Below, piece by piece: positions 1 through 5,890 of a stretch of DNA of 6,750 bases. A model generated the notes under the pieces. That model ran no database searches. It saw nothing but the letters and a program-made list of their open reading frames with translations, and had not been told where the DNA came from. The position numbers were made by a program, and so were the translations under genes. Every line of letters begins with the position of its first letter. Position 1 is the first letter of the stretch. Source of the stretch: DATGSF01 sp035302865 (GTDB taxonomy: Bacteria; Bacteroidota; Bacteroidia; Chitinophagales; Chitinophagaceae); assembly GCA_035302865.1 (NCBI GenBank), contig DATGSF010000120.1, positions 1 through 6,750 of the forward strand. The letters run 5' to 3'.

Positions 1-309
1 TGAAGAGATTAATTATTTTAGGAGCAGCATTTCTAATGTTTGGAAGTGTTGCAAATGCAGAAAAACAAAAAGGTATTGCTATGAGAAATGGAGAAAATAC
101 CTTTATTTGTCACAAATCAAAATATTCTACTTGTTTTGAAACATTAAATCCTGACGATAATATAGCTCAAGGGGCAAATTGTAATTTATTTTTATGATGA
201 AAATAGGCCAACTGTTGGAACTATAGTAGATATTAAATCTGAACCCGATGAAAATGGTGAGGAAAATGTAGAATTTCAATATATTGAATTAGAGTATGGC
301 AACGAATAA
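1..309 (+). pseudogene. Small secreted C-x7-C protein, copy A (5' edge cut, frameshifted)
   Basis: The window starts one base inside an ATG. The frame encodes MKRLIILGAAF..., a signal peptide with a likely cleavage after VANA, then a short mature part with Cys37 and Cys45 (C-x7-C). It stops at 195-197 after 65 residues. The next frame, closing at 307-309, continues with sequence homologous to the C-terminal half of copy B (VGTIVDIKSEPDENG here, IGTITDIRSDDDGNN there). Removing one G from the GGGG run at 171-174 joins the halves into one 102-aa protein that aligns almost without gaps to the 110-aa copy B protein. The gene is therefore a recent frameshift, a sequencing indel in a homopolymer, or possibly a truncated 65-aa product. 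Function is unknown. It is followed by a hairpin and the 475-aa protein gene, as in copy B. Confidence 0.75.
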
Positions 310-330
310 AAATTCAAATAATTAAAAAAA

Positions 331-362
331 TTAGGAATTGCTTCCACGGAAGCAATTCCTAA
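331..362 (+). terminator. Perfect inverted repeat between genes i and ii, copy A
   Basis: TTAGGAATTGCTTC (331-344) pairs perfectly with 349-362, giving a 14-bp stem and a CACG tetraloop, or 15 bp if C345-G348 also pairs. It begins 21 nt after the restored stop of the small gene and ends 14 nt before the ATG at 377. The 3' flank (TAATATTT) lacks a clean U-run, while the 5' flank has seven A residues, so the canonical U-tail would be on the bottom strand, where no gene is seen. A partial terminator, an mRNA 3'-end stabiliser, or a brake on expression of the next gene are all plausible. Confidence 0.7.
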
Positions 363-376
363 TAATATTTAAAATC

Positions 377-1804
377 ATGAAAAAAATATATTTACTACAT
401 TTAATTTTGCTTTTATGCTCCTTTACTTCTTTTGCTCAAAAGGATTATACCATTACTATTACAGTAAATTTAGAGGACTGTTTAAATTGCAATGCCACTG
501 TTTTTGATTTGAAAAATTATAAAGAGGATTTTAATATACAGGTTTTAATGCAAGAGGTATTTGAATCAGATACAGCATTTATTTATGAAAAATATGATTT
601 TAAAGATGTAGTGGATGCAATCACTTTTTCAGATAGCTTATTTGATAGTTACGCTCCTATGGGTTCTGCTATGATAAGTGTGGAGAGTAAGCATAATACA
701 GGTAGATTTACTATGCATATAAAAGAAACTTATGAACGCGGATTTTTTACTTATTTAGATGGTTTAAAAGAAAATACTTCGGTGTTATTTAAGGATTATC
801 CTACATTGACACGAGGTGCTTCTGAAATGCAAATTAATGAGAAGGGGTATTTAGCTGTGAATGTTCCTTATCGAGGAACTGTTTATGTGTATGATATGCT
901 TAATCAAAAGCTTGTGGATACCATACAAATTCCAGAAGAACTGTTTAGGGAAAATTTTGGCATGAATGATGAGGGTATTCCAGAAACTACTTATGAAGAT
1001 ATGCGTGCAACTTTTAAGGAAAAGAAAATAGCTGAATTTGAAAAAATAGATAAAGTGTTTTATATAAAAGATACGCTCTGTTTTATAATTGAATCTTCCT
1101 TATTATTAAATACAATAGATGAATTTGGTCAAAAGGATTCTGGAATTTATAGTACATGCGGTATAGTGAAATATGTAAATGGTGAGTTTGTGGGATATAA
1201 TAAGTTTGATCTTTATTTAGAGGACGAAAAAAATAAAACCATTTATCACTCTTCTATGAATCTGCATTATTATAATAAAAAGCTATACGGGTCTTTATTT
1301 GCATTTCCATTAATAGACGTTTGGGATCATTTTGGTACTTTAAATATGCAAAATGACATTTATACTTATGAACTATTGAACTTTAACTCTTCAGCTTCTA
1401 TATATAAAAATACTGCTGATTTTAGTGTTCCTGTATTTTTTAAAAATGCTTATATTTTACCAGTTGTAAATGAAGTGCGCAGTGTAGAGACAGGGGAATT
1501 ATTAGAAACCTTACCTTTCTTTATAAATGCTACAAGTTTAAGTCGTTCAACAACACCAGAGATGTATTTTGTGGAGAATGGTTTAGCAATGAATGAAGAT
1601 TTTGTATGGGTGCATTTATATAATAGTGTAATTAAAAAAGAGGAGTTTTATAAAATGGATAGAAAAACTAAAAGTTTTACGCTTTCAGAATTTGGATTAG
1701 CTCATAAGTCGAATAATATTGTTCATTTTGACCCCATAAACCCAGATTATATAATTTATAAAGACGATAAAAAGAATACATTAATTAGAGAAAAAATATT
1801 TTAA
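377..1804 (+). CDS. Secreted CxxC / propeller-like protein, copy A (475 aa)
   Basis: The frame is open from a TTG at 338, but that start lies inside the hairpin. The ATG at 377 gives a proper signal peptide (MKKIYLLHLILLLCSFTSFA, cleavage before QKD) and exactly the 475-residue length of copy B. The mature N-terminus has a strand (YTITITV), then Cys35-x2-Cys38 (EDCLNC), then a predicted helix and strand. This order resembles the start of a thioredoxin-like fold, but that is inference only. From about residue 145 the sequence has short strand-rich repeats such as NEKGYLAVNVPY and TVYVYD, and the C-terminal part (EDFVWVHLY, FYKMDRKTKSF) resembles the six-bladed propeller proteins common in Bacteroidota. 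There is no T9SS tail and no convincing lipobox, so a periplasmic or freely secreted location is likely. The stop is followed after 18 nt by the CARDB/T9SS gene. Function is unknown. Confidence 0.85.
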   Translation: MKKIYLLHLILLLCSFTSFAQKDYTITITVNLEDCLNCNATVFDLKNYKEDFNIQVLMQEVFESDTAFIYEKYDFKDVVDAITFSDSLFDSYAPMGSAMISVESKHNTGRFTMHIKETYERGFFTYLDGLKENTSVLFKDYPTLTRGASEMQINEKGYLAVNVPYRGTVYVYDMLNQKLVDTIQIPEELFRENFGMNDEGIPETTYEDMRATFKEKKIAEFEKIDKVFYIKDTLCFIIESSLLLNTIDEFGQKDSGIYSTCGIVKYVNGEFVGYNKFDLYLEDEKNKTIYHSSMNLHYYNKKLYGSLFAFPLIDVWDHFGTLNMQNDIYTYELLNFNSSASIYKNTADFSVPVFFKNAYILPVVNEVRSVETGELLETLPFFINATSLSRSTTPEMYFVENGLAMNEDFVWVHLYNSVIKKEEFYKMDRKTKSFTLSEFGLAHKSNNIVHFDPINPDYIIYKDDKKNTLIREKIF

Positions 1805-1822
1805 AATTATAAATCAGTAATT

Positions 1823-2524
1823 ATGAAAAAAAGTATATTATTAAGTTTTGTATTAATCACCCTTATGGCTGGGTTTAGTGCACTGTATGCACAGGATATG
1901 TATGAAGCGGATTTAGAAATATTACCAGGTAATGAATTATATGAAGTTGTTCCGAATGGAGATACTTTTAAAATTAAAGCACAAATTACAAATCACGGTC
2001 CTGATGATATTCCAGAAAATGTAATAATATCTTTTGATATTCTAAATTCTACTTTTGGCGGATGGGGTTTGCCAACAGGCTTAAATGTTGGAGATTCCAC
2101 TGAGGTTATGGGCTTGGTTTCTAATATTAATAATAATACAGAAACAGATACTTTAGAAATTTGTGTTGTATTATTGTATAATGCTTCATACAACCAAATC
2201 AATGACCCTAATTCTGCTAATGATACCGCTTGTAATTATCTTATTTTAGAGGGACAAGCTGTTTCTATCCATGAAAATACAAAGGAAGCTTTTGCTAGCT
2301 ACCCAAATCCTTTTAATGAAAAACTGACTTTGGATTTTAAAGATAAGAAATTGCAAAATGCACATATTGTAATTTATGATGTTTTAGGTAAGGAAGTGCT
2401 GCGAAAAGACATTGAAAATCAAGAAAAAATCGAAATTCCTACAGCAAATTGGAATAAAGGCATGTATTTTATTGAAATGCAAGGGTTAGATGAAAGGATT
2501 AATTGGAAAGTGCTGAAGGAGTAA
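1823..2524 (+). CDS. CARDB/Ig-like surface protein with T9SS type A sorting domain, copy A (233 aa)
   Basis: The signal peptide ends near residue 23 (ALYA|QD). Residues 28-143 look like a CARDB or related Ig-like beta-sandwich: ADLEILPGNE, an NGDTFKIKAQITNHGPD core, GLNVGDSTEV, and a closing NDPNSANDTAC segment. Cys114 and Cys137 are conserved in copy B and could form a disulfide. Residues 160-233 are a T9SS C-terminal sorting domain, with YPNPF at 160-164, YDVLGK at 185-190, GMYFIEM at 213-219 and terminal WKVLKE. Known T9SS cargo of this type crosses the outer membrane and is released or anchored at the surface after removal of the tail. The protein has no visible catalytic domain, so a binding or scaffold role is inferred. 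It is probably co-transcribed with the preceding 475-aa gene. Confidence 0.88.
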   Translation: MKKSILLSFVLITLMAGFSALYAQDMYEADLEILPGNELYEVVPNGDTFKIKAQITNHGPDDIPENVIISFDILNSTFGGWGLPTGLNVGDSTEVMGLVSNINNNTETDTLEICVVLLYNASYNQINDPNSANDTACNYLILEGQAVSIHENTKEAFASYPNPFNEKLTLDFKDKKLQNAHIVIYDVLGKEVLRKDIENQEKIEIPTANWNKGMYFIEMQGLDERINWKVLKE

Positions 2525-2543
2525 ATTGGAAATAATTGTATAG
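2441..2543 (+). repeat. Near-identical cassette 3' end, copy A
   Basis: This block covers the last 27 codons and stop of the sorting domain plus 19 nt downstream. It matches 5166-5268 at 101 of 103 positions, with differences only in GGGTTAGAT versus GGATTAAAT. Identity includes synonymous and non-coding positions, whereas codons just upstream (ATCGAAATTCCT versus ATAGAGATTCAA) have diverged. Confidence 0.9.
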
Positions 2544-2625
2544 GGATTTTTGTAAATTATTGATATTAAAACACATTAAATAATTATCATCTTTTATTAA
2601 GTTTAGCTTTTCTTATAGTATTTTT

Positions 2626-2633
2626 TAACTTTG
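2626..2633 (+). promoter_or_regulatory. Bacteroidota-type -7 element upstream of cassette B
   Basis: TAACTTTG fits the Bacteroidota -7 consensus TAnnTTTG and is followed by T, fitting the pyrimidine position. No good TTTG/TTG -33 element is seen; GTTTAG at 2601-2606 is the best weak candidate. A start site around 2640 would give an 80-nt leader to the ATG at 2722. The last four bases of the element are also the first unit of the TTTG microsatellite. Confidence 0.55.
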
Positions 2634-2673
2634 TTTGTTTGTTTGTTTGTTTGTTTGTTTGTTTGTTTGTTTG
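2630..2673. repeat. (TTTG)11 tetranucleotide microsatellite
   Basis: Eleven perfect TTTG units occupy 44 nt, ending at TTTGGATATT. The tract lies between the end of cassette A and the small-gene start of cassette B, so it is non-coding. It overlaps the putative -7 element and would mostly fall in the 5' leader of the cassette B transcript. Such tracts change length easily by slipped-strand mispairing. Confidence 0.97.
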
Positions 2674-2721
2674 GATATTCGCAGTTGAAATATATTATTA
2701 ATTATAAAACAAAATTAATTT

Positions 2722-3054
2722 ATGATGAAGAGATTAATTATTTTAGGAGCAGCATTTGCCATGATTGCTAATGTTGCAAATTCTTGGGAATTAGAGGGAA
2801 CCAATCAAAGGATATCAGAAAATGCTACTATATGTTGGCCATCTACATTAAATTGGTGTATGCGTAGTGTGAATCCTGATTCTCCAGGTCCAGTTGTAGG
2901 AGAAAGAGTTGAAAAAAATATTCCAGGTGAGGGTATTTCCATTGGTACTATTACTGATATTAGAAGTGACGATGATGGAAATAATAGGCAGATAAATATA
3001 GATGTAATAGACATTGAAGGTAATGTTTATAATGAAAGTATGAATATTGAATAA
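2722..3054 (+). CDS. Small secreted C-x7-C protein, copy B (110 aa, intact)
   Basis: The protein starts MMKRLIILGAAF; the ATG at 2725 matches the start in copy A and is an equally good choice (109 aa). The signal peptide probably ends at ANS|WEL, around residue 21. The mature part is small and acidic. Cys38 and Cys46 (ICWPSTLNWC) form a C-x7-C pair conserved in spacing, but not in loop sequence, with copy A, suggesting a disulfide loop. The C-terminal half (SIGTITDIRSDDDG onward) is beta-rich and ends in NIE. I do not recognise the family. The layout of a small Cys-containing secreted protein followed by a propeller-like secreted protein recalls the NVEALA/propeller pairs of Bacteroidota, but the NVEALA motif itself is absent. 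The gene lies downstream of the TAACTTTG/(TTTG)11 region and is followed by a hairpin and the 475-aa gene. Confidence 0.82.
   Translation: MMKRLIILGAAFAMIANVANSWELEGTNQRISENATICWPSTLNWCMRSVNPDSPGPVVGERVEKNIPGEGISIGTITDIRSDDDGNNRQINIDVIDIEGNVYNESMNIE
2726..2757 (+). repeat. Identical signal-peptide start shared with copy A
   Basis: These 32 nt, covering KRLIILGAAF, are identical to positions 1-32 of the window. The identity may extend further upstream than the window shows. Just downstream the two copies diverge, although GTTGCAAAT recurs at the end of both signal peptides. Confidence 0.9.
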
Positions 3055-3060
3055 ACTTAC

Positions 3061-3090
3061 AGTAGCCACTTCGGTTTTGAGGTGGCTATT
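3061..3090 (+). terminator. Hairpin between genes i and ii, copy B
   Basis: The core arm TAGCCACTTC (3063-3072) pairs with GAGGTGGCTA (3079-3088), with one G-U pair and a GGTTTT loop. Adding A3061-U3090 and G3062-U3089 gives 12 pairs. It begins 6 nt after the stop of the small gene and ends 14 nt before the ATG at 3105, the same spacing as the copy A hairpin despite an unrelated sequence. The 3' flank (GAAATATTTTATA) is only moderately U-rich, so partial termination or mRNA protection is more likely than full termination. Confidence 0.65.
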
Positions 3091-3104
3091 GAAATATTTT
3101 ATAT

Positions 3105-4532
3105 ATGATTAAAAAGTACGGATTTTTATTATTAACTGTTTTTCTTTTTTATAAAGCATCTGCTCAAAAAAATTATACCATTACTATTACGGTAAATTTA
3201 GAAGACTGCTTAAATTGTAACGCTACTATTTTTGATTTAAGAAATTTTAAAGACAGCTTTGACGTACAAATTATAATGCGTGAAGAATTTCAATCTGATT
3301 CTACCTATATTTATAAAGAATATGATTTTAAAGATGTAGTGGAAAATATTACTTTTTCAGATAGTTTATTTAATTTATATTCTCCAGCTAATGCTACTAT
3401 GATTAGTATAGAAAGCAAATATAAAATTGATCATTTTTCAATGCATATAAAAGAAATCTATGATCGTGGTTTTTTTACTTATTTAAAGAAAATAATGCAA
3501 AATGACTCTGTGTTATTTGAAAAGCATCCTGAGGCAAGTAGAGGAGCAAATGAAATGAGAATAAATAATAAAGGATTAGCTGCCTTTAATGTTCCTTATA
3601 AAAAGTCTGTATATATTTATGATTTTTTGAATGAAACTTTTACTGATGAAATTCAAATAAGTCAGGAGATTTACAAAGATAACTTTATATTGAATGATGA
3701 TGGTATTTTAGAGTCAGAATATGATTCCATTAAGACTGTTTTTAAAGAAAATAACATTCCAATTTCAGATAAAATTGAAACAATATTTTATAAAGAGGAT
3801 ACTTTATGTGTTATGATAATCTCTTATTATGTCATGCCTTATATTAATAGTTTAGGAAAGGAGGATTTACGAGTAAAAGGTACTTATGGAATTGCCAAAT
3901 ATCTAGATGGTGAGTTTCTGGGATTATATAAATTTCAAACTTCTGTAAAGGATAAATCTAAAGATATAATATATGTTTATCAGATGAATGTGCATCATTT
4001 TAATGATAAGCTTTATACTTCAATTGGTACTTCTCTTCCTGTAAAAAACTCTGAACAGCTTGGTATTATAGATTTTAAAGACAATGCATATAATATAAAC
4101 TTTGCAAATTATAGCACCTCTGCTGCTGTGTATGATAAAAGTTTTGATTTTAGTATTCCAGTTTTCTATAAAAATGCATATGCTTTGCCCATAATAGGTA
4201 AAATATATAATTTGGAAAATGGAGAACTGCTAGAAACTTTACCTTTTTTTAAAGATACGGAAGAAATACATCCACGACGAAGTCCAGAAATGCTTTTATT
4301 TGGGAATGCTTTTGTTATAAATGAAGATTATGTATGGGTAAAAGTGCATGATAATATAAAAAAAGAAGAGGTTTTTTATAAAATGAATCGAAAAACAAAA
4401 AAACATGAAATTTCTTCTTTTAATTTAACCTTGAAATTAAATAATATTATATATTTTGATCCTTTAAACCCCGATTACGTTATTTACAAAGAGGAAAAAA
4501 CAAATAAATTAATTAGAAAAAAAATATTTTAG
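3105..4532 (+). CDS. Secreted CxxC / propeller-like protein, copy B (475 aa)
   Basis: This is the paralogue of the gene at 377-1804 and has the same length. Its signal peptide ends at ASA|QKN, around residue 20. The N-terminal module is strongly conserved (NYTITITVNLEDCLNC, Cys35 and Cys38; YDFKDVV; ITFSDSLF). Other conserved blocks are MHIKE, RGFFTYL, NVPY, DTLC, LLETLPFF, FYKMNRKTK and the terminal NPDYVIYKEE region. A propeller-like body from about residue 145 and a thioredoxin-like N-terminal module are inferred from strand patterns only. A Cys in the middle of copy A (STCGIVKY) is Tyr here (GTYGIAKY), while Cys35, Cys38 and the DTLC cysteine are kept, which favours a role for those three. 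No T9SS tail is present. It is followed after 18 nt by the T9SS gene. Function is unknown. Confidence 0.88.
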   Translation: MIKKYGFLLLTVFLFYKASAQKNYTITITVNLEDCLNCNATIFDLRNFKDSFDVQIIMREEFQSDSTYIYKEYDFKDVVENITFSDSLFNLYSPANATMISIESKYKIDHFSMHIKEIYDRGFFTYLKKIMQNDSVLFEKHPEASRGANEMRINNKGLAAFNVPYKKSVYIYDFLNETFTDEIQISQEIYKDNFILNDDGILESEYDSIKTVFKENNIPISDKIETIFYKEDTLCVMIISYYVMPYINSLGKEDLRVKGTYGIAKYLDGEFLGLYKFQTSVKDKSKDIIYVYQMNVHHFNDKLYTSIGTSLPVKNSEQLGIIDFKDNAYNINFANYSTSAAVYDKSFDFSIPVFYKNAYALPIIGKIYNLENGELLETLPFFKDTEEIHPRRSPEMLLFGNAFVINEDYVWVKVHDNIKKEEVFYKMNRKTKKHEISSFNLTLKLNNIIYFDPLNPDYVIYKEEKTNKLIRKKIF

Positions 4533-4550
4533 AATCCAAAATGTACTATT

Positions 4551-5249
4551 ATGAATAAAAAATTATTTACATCGATATTTACTGCTTTCTTAATAGGATG
4601 CTTTTCTATAAGTTCCGCTCAAGAAATTAATGCAGATTTAGAAATGTTGCCTGGCAATGAAATGTTTGAAACTGTTCCTAATGGAGGAACGTATAGAATT
4701 AAAGCGCAGATTGTAAATCATGGTCCAGATGATATTCCTGAAGATGTTTATATATTTTTCAATATAAGTAATTCTGCTTTTCCAGGCTGGGGATTACCAA
4801 CAGGTTTAAATGTAGGAGATTCTACTGAAGTGATGGGCTTAGTGTCTAATATAAATAATAATGCAGAAACGGATACTTTAGAAATGTGTGTTGAGTTGAT
4901 ATATAGTTCTGAGCTTAATGAAATAAATGATCCGAATCCAGATAATGACATTGCTTGTAATTATCTTATTCTTGAAGGAGAGTCAGTTTCTATTCATGAA
5001 AATAATAAAGAAAACAGCATTGTTTTTCCGAACCCTTTTAATGAAAAACTGTATATAGAGCTTAAAGAATGGAATTTTCAAAATGCACATATTATAATTT
5101 ATGACATTTTGGGTAAAGAAATCCATCGAGAAAGTATTAAAAACCAAGAAAAAATAGAGATTCAAACAGCAAATTGGAATAAAGGCATGTATTTTATTGA
5201 AATGCAAGGATTAAATGAAAGGATTAATTGGAAAGTGCTGAAGGAGTAA
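4551..5249 (+). CDS. CARDB/Ig-like surface protein with T9SS type A sorting domain, copy B (232 aa)
   Basis: This is the paralogue of 1823-2524. It has a signal peptide (possible cleavage SSA|QE near residue 23), a CARDB/Ig-like domain (ADLEMLPGNE, YRIKAQIVNHGPDDIPED, GLNVGDSTEVMGLVSNINNN), conserved Cys113 and Cys136, and a T9SS tail (FPNPF at 159-163, YDILGK at 184-189, GMYFIEM at 212-218, terminal WKVLKE). One oddity is that residues 14-17 read LIGC, a formal lipobox, where copy A has LMAG. A lipoprotein form is therefore conceivable. However, the signal peptidase I site further on matches copy A, and no lipoprotein export signal of the acidic type follows the Cys. I infer that it is delivered to the cell surface by T9SS. 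It is probably co-transcribed with the 475-aa gene and possibly with the whole cassette. Confidence 0.88.
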   Translation: MNKKLFTSIFTAFLIGCFSISSAQEINADLEMLPGNEMFETVPNGGTYRIKAQIVNHGPDDIPEDVYIFFNISNSAFPGWGLPTGLNVGDSTEVMGLVSNINNNAETDTLEMCVELIYSSELNEINDPNPDNDIACNYLILEGESVSIHENNKENSIVFPNPFNEKLYIELKEWNFQNAHIIIYDILGKEIHRESIKNQEKIEIQTANWNKGMYFIEMQGLNERINWKVLKE

Positions 5250-5268
5250 ATTGGAAATAATTGTATAG
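5166..5268 (+). repeat. Near-identical cassette 3' end, copy B
   Basis: This is the partner of 2441-2543, with 101 of 103 positions identical, running 19 nt past the stop codon to GTATAG. Beyond it the two copies lose similarity. It marks the right-hand boundary of the duplicated unit, and the offset to copy A (2725 nt) equals the offset of the 5' identical block. Confidence 0.9.
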
Positions 5269-5303
5269 AGCTTTTTAGTTATTTGCTTCAAATAAATCTG
5301 TTC

Positions 5304-5331
5304 TTTGCTATTTTAAATTTTTGTAACTTTG
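5304..5331 (+). promoter_or_regulatory. Promoter of the ydbS/ydbT-like pair
   Basis: TAACTTTG at 5324-5331 matches the TAnnTTTG -7 consensus, although the next base is A rather than a pyrimidine. TTTG at 5304-5307 is a -33 candidate with a 16-nt spacer, slightly shorter than usual. The start codon at 5345 lies only 13 nt past the element, so the transcript would have a very short leader. No terminator hairpin is evident in 5250-5303 between this promoter and cassette B. Confidence 0.55.
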
Positions 5332-5344
5332 ACAAAATAGCATT

Positions 5345-5890
5345 ATGAACAATCATTTTGAAAATAAAGTCCTTTCTATAAATGTTTTGAATAAAATTTC
5401 TGAAGAAGATATGCGATGGAATCGTGTATCTTCTCATTTTTTAAAAGTGTTATTGCTACGGTCGCAGTTAGTATTTCTTGCTCTTTTACTTGCTTTTCTA
5501 TTTTTTAAAAATGATATTATAGAAAAACTGCCCGTTTATGAAGATTGGTTTTTTTATTTGTTTTTAACTATTTTCTGGTTGTTTTTGATAATACGTGCAG
5601 TGGTTGAATATAAGAGAAGGCAATATGTTGTTCGTGAGCATGATATATTGCATAAAAAAGGTTTTATATCTATTCGTACTAGTGTTATACCATATGTTCG
5701 TGTACAGCAAGTGAAAATTGTAGAGGGTGCCTTAAGTAGAATATGGTCCTTAGCAAGTATTCAAATATCCTCCGCATCTGCAAATGGTAGTGATGTAATG
5801 GTTATTGCTGGCCTTTTAAAAGATGAAGCTGAGGAAATTCGAAAAATTATTGTGCAAAATATTAAAGAGAGAGATGGAAAAACTGTTTAA
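5345..5890 (+). CDS. PH domain-containing membrane protein, YdbS-like (181 aa)
   Basis: Two membrane segments (about residues 40-56 and 67-85) are followed by a bacterial PH domain of the bPH2 (DUF304) type at about 92-170. Family hallmarks are YVVREHDILHKKG (94-106), IPYVRVQQVKIVEGALSR (115-132), a Leu-Ala-Ser segment (SLASIQISSAS) and AGLLKDEAEEI near the end. The length is typical for YdbS-like proteins. In many bacteria this gene is followed by a larger multi-bPH2 protein, as here. The cellular role of the pair is poorly defined; a membrane-associated role is likely. It appears unrelated to the upstream cassettes and has its own promoter. Confidence 0.9.
   Translation: MNNHFENKVLSINVLNKISEEDMRWNRVSSHFLKVLLLRSQLVFLALLLAFLFFKNDIIEKLPVYEDWFFYLFLTIFWLFLIIRAVVEYKRRQYVVREHDILHKKGFISIRTSVIPYVRVQQVKIVEGALSRIWSLASIQISSASANGSDVMVIAGLLKDEAEEIRKIIVQNIKERDGKTV

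Larger units (their letters stand above)
1..5268 (+). other. Tandem direct duplication of a ~2.7-kb three-gene cassette
   Basis: Copy A occupies 1-2543 (its 5' end outside the window) and copy B about 2722-5268. Gene order, orientation, the 18-nt spacer between genes ii and iii, the 475-codon length of gene ii and the hairpin position are the same in both. Offsets between equivalent points are 2725-2728 nt. The 197-nt spacer between them (2525-2721) holds the end of the conserved block, AT-rich sequence, the TAACTTTG element and the TTTG tract. More copies may lie upstream of position 1. Confidence 0.92.

Noticed and set aside
338..376. Upstream TTG start extending the copy A 475-aa protein by 13 residues
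   Set aside because: It lies inside the perfect hairpin, puts a non-signal sequence before the signal peptide, and breaks the exact 475-residue match with copy B.
1993..2202. Minus-strand frames of about 67-76 codons opposite the T9SS, small-protein and YdbT-like genes (for example 1993-2202, 4748-4951, 6064-6294)
   Set aside because: They mirror well-supported + strand genes, have no recognisable domain, and where they recur in both copies the similarity follows from the sense gene.
2544..2625. Terminator or small RNA after cassette A
   Set aside because: The stretch is AT-rich with short T-runs, but I found no stable hairpin or RNA-gene signature.
2630..2673. The TTTG tract as a CRISPR-like or coding repeat
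   Set aside because: The unit is four bases with no spacers, and no gene frame crosses it; it is a plain microsatellite.
1..5268. Mobile element carrying the cassettes
   Set aside because: No transposase, integrase, terminal inverted repeats or target duplications are visible; tandem duplication by recombination explains the layout.
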